Assembly: GCA_050084515.1 (NCBI GenBank) | Contig: CM114275.1 | Location: 23,188,001 to 23,252,000, forward strand | Length of the DNA: 64,000 bases | Source: Blasia pusilla | Lineage: Eukaryota; Marchantiophyta; Marchantiopsida; Blasiales | Reading direction: 5' to 3' | Shown: one piece after another, positions 55,724-64,000 of the stretch | Numbering within the stretch: the stretch's first letter is position 1 | How the letters are laid out: each line of letters begins with the position of its first letter | The notes under the pieces: model-generated | Database searches by the model: none | Told to the model about the DNA's origin: nothing | What the model saw: only the letters and a program-made list of their open reading frames with translations | Program-made: the position numbers and the translations under genes

Positions 55724-57856
55724 GATTGGAGGACAAACTGACCAAAGGTAACTAAGGAAGAGAAAGTGGGAAGAACAACTCTGGCCTCAACTAGAAGGGA
55801 ATCTCTATACGCTCTAAGGGAAGATTGTTGTGGGAAAAGGCCAACATCACTTTGGGATATGTATTGTAGAAGGATTGGTCTTAGTCTGGTCTATCCCTAA
55901 CCATAAATTTAGAGCAAAGAAGGGGTGCTACAATGATCCAACTCCCTAAAAAAGTTGAGGGCACCAATAACTCACTTGAGAGAAGACCCACTCTTCCAAA
56001 GGCAATCGACCAAGAAGCCTGTCTAAAAGCTAACTCCCCCATGGGGCACTCTAAGGAGCAAGGTCCTAAAAGATCTCCAAACGCATGTTGGACCTTCATC
56101 TATAGAGGGTAGAAAGGTGACTAGATATCCAAATAGTTCTAGTGAGATAACTAGATTGACCATGAAAACAAGAAGAGAGAATGCCATAGGCAACTTGAGG
56201 GTCACCAATCTCTCATGTCTTTTGATCTTAGTAGGAAAAAATTCCTTACCACAAGGTATGCAATGAACTTTCAACATAAATCTAGAAGAAGAAGGATTAT
56301 AAGGAAAGGACGCTAGAGGCGAATGAGATGATAATAAACAACGATGAGGGGATAAGTAGGTTGGGGAAGGAAGAGGAAGAAGAGGGGGATACTTGTAGAA
56401 AAGATAGAAGTTGGAAGCAAGGGTTCATATGAGATATATGAGGATGGAAAAGTTGTAGGATTCAATAGTAATGTATCAAGATTATGATGAATAGGAAGAG
56501 ACAAAGAGGGTATAAAAGAAGGATAGGGAAAAAATATAGAGAGTGTAATGGATATAATGAATATGAGTGTCAAGAGGAAAATAGAGAAATCTACGATGAG
56601 GAGGGGAATGAAGGGAAGAGGTTGCAATTGAAGGAGGGTGTGTAAAACCAGATAAGCAAGGAGATAGATTATCCAACTCCATATTCATAGAGTCAAAAAG
56701 ACATGTCATTTGAGAATAGATGTATGAACCATAATGTTGTGAAAGTATTAGGATAACTACTAAAGTAAAAATAGTGGAATTCATCCATAAAAAATCTAGA
56801 TAGAGGGAATAGGATTAGAGAAAGACAAATTTATGATTGAAAGCCACTATAAGAAATATAAATATAAGAGAAGCGAACAATATGGTATCAAAATCTTCAA
56901 GTGGTTTAAGAATATGAATCTATAATTACCTTAAGGAGATAGCAAATGTAGGAAAGGTTGAATCAATAACGTAACATGTTGAACAAGCAAGAAATACGTA
57001 TGAGAGGAATTGACCTAAAAAAACTAGTACACAAAGATAAGCATCAATAGAGAAAAATAAAAACTAGAAAATTCACTTGGTTTCAAAAGTATGAGTTTGT
57101 CAACAAAATCGTGCTAAGACAAAGCACACAAAAAATCAATACGATATAAGAAAGTTATGGAAGAAATTAGAAGTAAAAAAATAGAATTTGAGGAGAAAAG
57201 CCACCCATTGATAATTGATATGATGGATAACATCGTAATATCACGAGCAAAAGATTTAGAAAAGCAAGAGGAATGTTTTAAACCAATTATAACTTGAAAT
57301 TGATCGTGCAATGCATGAAATTACATTCACGAGAAAAAGAGTTTTAAAGAATTTTGAAATTTTCAAACAAAAAATGGGAAAAAAAAACCAAGAAAGAATT
57401 CCAGAAATCCCAAAGAGCTTTAAGAACTCCAAAAAAAAAAAGAGAAAAAAAAAACCCAGGCTCAAACTTCTAACAAAATTGAAATAATTACTAACAAAAC
57501 CCTGCAATGCCGTCTACCTCCTTAGTTACGATCCCTCCAAGAAGTCGACTCCCATTTCTTTCGAAGTTAGTCTGCAACTTTATTGACTTTTGGATGCTAA
57601 TTTTGGTTTTCTTCTCCCTATCCCTACTCCCGATATATTCGTATTCCATTAGAAAACTCAGAATGGTTTGGACTACCTCAATACATCACTTGCCCACGAA
57701 ACAGGGGCACGCCACGGGGCCAAGTAAACTTGGGAGCGAAGGTGATGCTGTGCGCTAAGAGAGCTGAAACTCACGTGCGTGCTCGCATATTGCACTTTCT
57801 CGAGTACGAAGTGAAGGCGGTCTCGCTGTGGAAAATGATCTAGGATTCTAAGTGGG
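55724..57856. other. Intergenic, AT-rich, promoter side of the PDI-like gene
   Basis: 56300-56700 is purine-rich on the plus strand and 56800-57500 is A-rich. No domain-bearing frame was seen. The last 350 bp become GC-balanced, as expected near a gene start; no clear TATA box is seen. Confidence 0.5.
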
Positions 57857-57898
57857 ATGGGACGACGAGGCGCTGAGAAGAGCGGGCGAAGAGTAGAT

Positions 57899-60800
57899 AT
57901 GTCGTCGCCGTGGAGACAGACGAGCTTGGTAGGAGCAATTCTGCAGCTAGTTGTATTGTACCTTTCTTCGGCACAAGGACAAGCGCAGCGGAGCCAGGTG
58001 CTGGAGTTGACAGCGGACACTTTTGCCGCAGCGATTGCCAAGTACGATGTCATCTTCGTGGAGTTCTACGCGCCTTGGTGTGGCCACTGCAAGCATCTGG
58101 CTCCTGAGGTTTTGTTCCGGCCGTTTGCATGCACCTACCGTAAAATTTTTTTTGTTTCTGTGAGGTGTGTCGGACTCCACACTCTATTCAATGGTAGGAT
58201 ATCCGCGCATGACATGTTTGCCTTCGGGAGAGGATGCGGTACTTTGCATATTTCCCTCGTTTGTCGTTTGTCATCCAAGTTCGTGAAATGTTTTAATGCA
58301 CGGTTTTACTCGTGTATTTCTCGTAGAAACGGTCGTAATATTTTAGGCGGTTGCATCCTCGGTCTGCCTTTCCACTCTACCATTTTTGGGGATTTAAGCC
58401 CTGTCGTTCGACCGTGGGAGGCCTATTTAACTGGAACCGGAGCATTTAGAGTTTAGAGATCCCATGTTCCAGTCGTCATTTTCTATGAGGGGATTAGGGC
58501 TTTATTGCCTTTTTATTTCCTCTCGGTTTCTTTTGCAGTACCGTAACTCCAGTAGACTTCAGTGGGTTTCTGACCTTTTGTTGAAACTGTGGAGATCTGC
58601 CTGTCGGAACTCGTGAACTAGCGTCAATTAGACTTAGAATGCAATGGATATTACTATCCAGGCGGGTGTTAATTGCAAACTAGCTAACTAGTGAAAATGC
58701 AAACTGGTTGATAGTCCTAATCAGTAGGGAATCTATTGGAAAGGTTTTTCCATAAGATAAGAATTATCTGGTGAAGGACGCTGCAGTTAAATGCATGTCA
58801 GTTAGGGTAGGGCATCTTGATCCTTGAGGTCTCCTTTGCTCTCACATCGCAGGACCTGTGTTTTGTGCAGTTTGAGAAAGCGGCTCAAAGGCTGTATCCT
58901 GATGTTACGCTCGCAAAGATCGATGCGGACAAGTACACTACAATCTCGTCAAAATACGACATAAGGTATATTACTGTGGTTTTAGAGTTGCAACAATAAC
59001 ACTCTTTGGTTTTGGTTTTACAGTAGCATCGTTTGCAGTTATAGTCGATTTTAGTATAATCATCATATAGTTCAAGAAAATGAAAGTCTTCATGTTAGGT
59101 TTTAGCGCTTGGCTGGCCTTCCCCAGCTCAGTTTCCCTTTGATTATTTTGTGGGCAGAGGTAAGTGAGTGCTGTGAATATATATTAGTTTTGGTATCTCC
59201 ACTTTGATTTAATACCTTGTGGAAAGCCGTTTGCATGTTTTAAGTTGGGTATGCAGTATTTACCCCCAGGGTTGGACAAATCTTGAGACTTAGGGTTTTG
59301 GGATCATTCCATGTGTTCTTGATTTCGCTCTTGTGGTCCAGTGGCTATCCGACGCTGAGGCTTTTCACCAATGGCTTCCCTACAGAGACAGAGTATGAGG
59401 GTCCCCGTAGTACAGAGGCCCTTGTTTCATATGTGCGGCGAGCAGTGGCTCCAGCCATCAGCTCACTCTCCTCAGATGCAGAGCTCAATGAATATCTGAA
59501 GAACACAAGTGACAGTTCACCCATCTTTCTTGGATTTGGATTGGAGTCCTCTGTGTTGGAAAAGTCTGCCAGCAAGCACAAGAAGAAAGCCTGGTTTGCT
59601 GTGGTCCAGGATTTCTCTGAAAAGACAATGATGGAATTCGACTTCGACAAGAAACCGGCGTTGGTGGTTTCACATTCTAAATTGATGGAGCAGTCTGTCT
59701 TCTATGGCCCATTTGAAGGTAAAGAAGCAAGGTGGAATGAGACAGAAATGCAGTTTCAAGCACCTAGCAGCCCTATTTTTCTCACTGGTTTTGCTAGTTT
59801 GTTTCTTCGCCCACTTGAATAAATAGATCAATTGAGTCCCCCACATTTGGGAAAGGATGGATCATTGTGAAACAGAAGCATGCATGGAGGCATGATGTGC
59901 TTCCAGATAATGTTAGTAGTGTAAGTCACTGGTTGTTGTCCATGCCTGTCAATAGTTTTCGAATTCACAACCTGCCACTGTTGTGTGGGCAGCTTTGGGC
60001 TCTGGTTAATGCTATAGAACTGTGAGAGGAATTTATTTTGCAATCTTCAACACGTATCATTCTCCTCTACTGATTGATATGTGCAGAGAGGTTGCAAAAT
60101 AAATTGCGCTCACAAATCGGAGGATATATCTTGCAATCAATTTCGACCACTTAATGTTACAACAGATTTAGTGTAGGTTTTTGGTTCTTAGCCTACCTGT
60201 ATTGTATGAAAATATTTGAAGCCTTCAACCTTAACCTGGAATCAAAATCTTGTCTGCGTCTGTGCGTAAGGTTCTTTTTAATTTAGAAGTATAGATCGTG
60301 CAGGGGGAACATGATTTAGCAATTTCAGACTAAAACGTCCTTGGTCCTTCATTAAATTCAAAGGTAGTGTCTATAGCATCCTTAAAGGTTTTTCCAGTTG
60401 AAAAAACCGTTTGTCTGACAGAGGAAATTTATCCTTTGGGCACATCTTTATGGCACTAGATCTTCGCCAACCTATAAGAGGCTCCACAAGTTGAAGGCCA
60501 TTACCAATACTTCCGGAAAATGTATTGATGTATTTCTGCAGTTCCTTGACTTGGACTGCAGATACCATACCTCTCCTCTCAGCTTCTACACGCCAGTTTT
60601 CTCCCAATCTGTTCAATTGTGAAGTAAAAAATACTTTCATTGTAGAGCTTTGGAAAGAGAATACACCTACTTTGGCTCTCCGTTGACTGTTTTAAGAATT
60701 TGATCTGCCAAGCTAATGATCCTTGTGCAGATATCAGAGTGGCTGTTGTAGAGCATGTCGTTTTAATGATTTGTCCCCTCAAAATAAGGTCTGAACAGAT

Positions 60801-62161
60801 TGTCTGCAAATTGTAGCATATGCCTTGAAATGATGCTGTCACCGCATAAAATGTGCCCAAAGTATGGGTTTACTGAAGTTTGAGAAGATATGTGCCTCTT
60901 GTAATCACTCCCCGGCCTGTGTTCACAAAGGATAATGTTTTCACATCATCAAACACTCGACCTCCATTCTTTTGCTCAGGGAAAGAAGATTCGTAATAGA
61001 ACCAACTAGAAGTTTGAAGAGTTATTTCCCATCTAGTGTTACCTGGACTTTGAGTTGCCTTGTAGCTGTTTTCCAATGGTCTATCTAGGTCGAGGTCTGA
61101 TATCTAGTAGATTGTCAGTTTCAATTTGTTGCTCTCAACTTCTTACTTTGTTGCTTATCTGATATGAACAGGAAATGACGTTGAAGAGTTTATACAGCAA
61201 AATCTAATGCCACTTGTCACAGCTCTGACATATGAATCCCTCAAACATCTTAGAGAGGATGGACGGCCCATTGCTTTGGGGATCATCGACAGTCAAGCAG
61301 ATGATGAATATAAATACTTTGTGAAGAAATTGAAAGCTGCTGCACCTGCAAATCGGCCTTTTGTGTTTGCCTACGTGGATATGGCAGTTTGGCCCATGTT
61401 TGTTAAACCTTTTGGGATTGGGAAGTCATCAATTCTGCCCACAATGGTGATATGGAATGGACTCACAGAGTTTTCTTTGGTAAGAGACTTTTTTAGTTTA
61501 GTTATTTATTCAACTGTTGATTCTTGTCCAAATTAAGTTCATCCTGTCAACTATCACATACCTCTTGGTCTCAAGTTTATGTTCAATAGAAAGAAAATGT
61601 TCTAGCCAGTAGTTTGAGCAAAGGAGTATCCCACACAAGGAATATCATTCTAGTTGTGTCAAGTTTCTCCCCCTCAAGTTTGTCTTCTAGATTGAAGAAA
61701 ATTTGGAAAGGTGGTACAAGCTGAATTGTTTCTAGCATTTCATTCTCAGTTTGCTCACAAGATACAATTAATTGAACACTGCTCAGATTGAAGATGAAGG
61801 TGCATTTGCAAAGCCTGATGCAGAGGCACAGCTCACACGTTTCTTGCACGATTACAAGGAGAACAGAGTGAAGAGACAACAGGTGATAGAGCCATCGTTT
61901 ATGGAACGAGCAAGAGATGTGCTTTTGAGTTTTCCAACGCTCTACATGGTCATCACTATCGGCATCTTAGTCTGGGTGCTGCAAGGCTGTAACATGCGTG
62001 ACTTTATGAATCATGGGGATTTAGTTGAGACTCAGGATAGGATACGTAAGGCAGATCTTGAAGGAGAGGCAGGTGCTGAAAGGGGCTCTGGGGCAGTTGG
62101 AGAACCCCAAGTACCCAGCAAGAAAAATGATACGGCAGGACGGGGAAAGAAAAGGGATTGA
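57899..62161 (+). CDS. PDIL5-2: Protein disulfide isomerase-like membrane protein, PDIL5-2 type, five exons
   Basis: Exons 57899-58108, 58871-58965, 59342-59718, 61172-61479 and 61787-62161 join in frame through GT-AG introns into 454 residues. Residues 1-27 or so form a signal peptide ([18 protein letters not shown]). The thioredoxin domain has the CGHC redox site at residues 61-64 ([18 protein letters not shown]) and a GYPTLRLF cis-Pro region. Two further thioredoxin-like segments lack redox cysteines. A single membrane span ([17 protein letters not shown], about 381-398) precedes a charged cytosolic tail ending GRGKKRD. The layout and length match plant PDIL5-2: an ER oxidoreductase catalysing disulfide exchange in client proteins. 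An ATG at 57857 would add 14 residues in frame; I prefer 57899 because it starts the signal peptide. The symbol is by similarity. No defect seen. Confidence 0.9.
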
Positions 62162-64000
62162 TGGCTTGGCCTTCTTCGTACTGATGGAAAGCAGTTTCGA
62201 AGGAGGCTCTGAGCCCTTAAGTATATTCATGAGATACCAAACGGTGCAGTAGTGAAAAGCCTGTTGAATTTTGCTAGTTAGTGGTGCACAGTATGAATCC
62301 CCGAATACCCTGAGTTTGCTTGCCTCCAACCCAAGGGAAGGGTTCACTTCAAGGAGGGCTCGGCTGTCATCATCTCAACAACTGAGCCCACTGCCTTGGA
62401 ATGATATAATCTACAAAAGACTACTTCTGGTTGGAAAAAATTTTACGTATATTCTTCCTTTGGAGCCCTTCAGGATTATGAATCACACCCCTGTTCCCGC
62501 CCGTTTCTTGTGTTACTAAGGATTTGATTCAAACTAATTGGCTATGTATGTGCCATTCTGAACAGTCTGGCTCACCAGACTTTTTAGAATGCATAATAGT
62601 AATGTTTAAGTGACGATCTGCAGACGGGTAGGAGGTTTGCCCATGTCAATGCCTAATGTCGCCATGTGTGTGAACTTGCAATCTTGTCTCTGGGTTGTTT
62701 GATATTTTGCTGTCTTAAATCGGAAAAATTGTGACGGACAATATATGCAATTAGGATGGAAAGCATGGAAGGAGACAAACTAGGATTTGTGAAGGGAGGA
62801 TTAAGAAACTAAGTATAGATCACATAGGGGTTTATTATACAATTCCATATCCAAGTTCATTTTGAAACTCAGGTTCGGATTAAGCTCCAAAAGTATCCTT
62901 TATTAAACATCACTTTTAATATTTTCATGTCACTTTCATAAGGCAAGAAGATAAATAATAACTAAAACTTGGTTTGATCCTACCTCGAAGTTTAAGACGC
63001 ATTCTATCCCATCTAAAATTCAGATTTAATCCTAACTCTTCAGTATTGGAAATTAAATGGATTATTTTGGTGAAGTTTTACTAGAATGGTTTAGAAATTC
63101 GACGAAATAAATCTCATCTAGTAAAATCTAATTGGTCAAAATTTTATCTGTGAATTTTTGAAATTTCATGAGGGTATTCTATATGCAATGGCAGGAATTA
63201 TCATTGGTACAATCAATTTTTCTAATGAATATGTATATCCTAAGACCGAAATGAATAGAAGTGCGATAAGTACACACAATCTTTCTAATGAGTATGAATA
63301 TCCTATAATATTGTCTTGTGCTTAACCTCCAATTTGAAAGGCAATTGGTGGTATCGGGTTGGGAGATCTAATGAACTAAAAACCTTTATATGTTCATTTG
63401 CATCAAATATCTCTTCTAGGGTGGGCAATATATATATATATTAGTCTTTGTCTGTCAATTGATAAGTCGATAGTCTCCAAGTACGTGTCACTTTGAGTAA
63501 TTATCATATATATCTATCTTAATAGGCATAAATGTGATAAAAATTTACTTTCTATGGGACATCTCCACCAATTGTATTCTAACCTAGTTTTGGCCCATAG
63601 TTTGAATCAAGCTCTTCTTTAAATCATTATATATTTATGTTCGTCAAAAGATTGATGTGTCATTAGCCAACTCAATGCATATCCCTTGACCCTTTAGCAT
63701 ATCTAATTCATCTATACTAGTTCCTATGACATGACTACTTACACCTCTGGCTCTAATTGCATTTGGTGTTCTCTCCTTTTGTAACTGAAGATGGAAAATG
63801 AAGCACTTCTTGCAAGTATGATTATAATGTTGGTAGTGGTCTTAATGGAAGCCTCCTTGGCTCAAACCTAACATACCCATATGGTGGCACTCCGGATCCA
63901 CTTCTTTGTCTCGTATTATCTGTCTAACCATGCGATCCTTCAAAGTACCAACATATGAATCTTGGTTTTTGTTGATTTGCGTATAATTGCATTGGCCTCT
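62162..64000. other. 3' flank of the PDI-like gene and intergenic DNA
   Basis: 62162-62550 is probably 3' untranslated sequence. Beyond that the DNA is AT-rich with a short (TA)n run near 63429-63441 and no recognisable gene or repeat end. Confidence 0.5.

Noticed and set aside
57673-58053. 126-codon minus-strand frame over the first PDI exon
   Set aside because: Antisense to a well-supported exon encoding the CGHC site.
61487-61536. Read-through of PDI exon 4 as a short alternative C-terminus
   Set aside because: A canonical GTAAGA donor at 61480 and the next exon restore the family tail and membrane span.

Overview
This is nuclear DNA of a land plant. Two intron-containing genes are typical of embryophytes: a GPI-anchored non-specific lipid transfer protein (18787-20129) and a PDIL5-2-type membrane protein disulfide isomerase (57899-62161). 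Both have GT-AG introns that restore a single frame with all diagnostic residues. A broken GDSL esterase/lipase (9750-12081) is a third host-derived locus. I cannot name the species; the very high load of decayed Ty3/gypsy DNA fits a large plant genome.

Most of the rest is retrotransposon DNA dominated by one unusual Ty3/gypsy lineage. Comparing its copies gives the order Gag (two CCHC knuckles) - DSG protease - C5-cytosine DNA methyltransferase (DNMT3-like) - reverse transcriptase - RNase H - zinc-finger/DDE integrase - C-terminal PHD finger. The element therefore carries both a chromatin writer and a chromatin-reader fold. Every copy is inactivated by stops, frameshifts and deletions.

Layout. 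1-2698: 3' part of copy E1, with an RT-to-integrase deletion and its 3' repeats. 2724-3299: fragment of an unrelated LTR. 5354-5997: solo LTR of the E family with a TCTT target duplication. 9750-12081: GDSL pseudogene. 16032-17640: minus-strand 3' end of a different gypsy family. 18571-20129: lipid transfer protein gene. 23194-55672: a nested stack. E3 (+) is interrupted at 28480-30838 by an unclassified insertion and at 33530-53445 by a minus-strand relative, Em. Em is interrupted by E4 (+, 35170-47646). E4 in turn holds a 1.3-kb LTR-like insertion in its 5' repeat (35549-36823) and a solo LTR in gag (39053-39536). 57899-62161: PDI-like gene. The remaining stretches show no gene I can support.

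The terminal repeats are also odd. The 5' end of E3, E4 and Em carries only block A (about 0.5 kb). The 3' end carries B-A-B, with B about 0.13 kb and a 2-nt spacer between the first B and A. This is the split-direct-repeat layout associated with tyrosine-recombinase retrotransposons (PAT/Ngaro), yet this element encodes a DDE integrase. The two leading candidates for a new system are the methyltransferase + PHD architecture and this repeat topology. Family assignments rest on motif reading, with no database search behind them.
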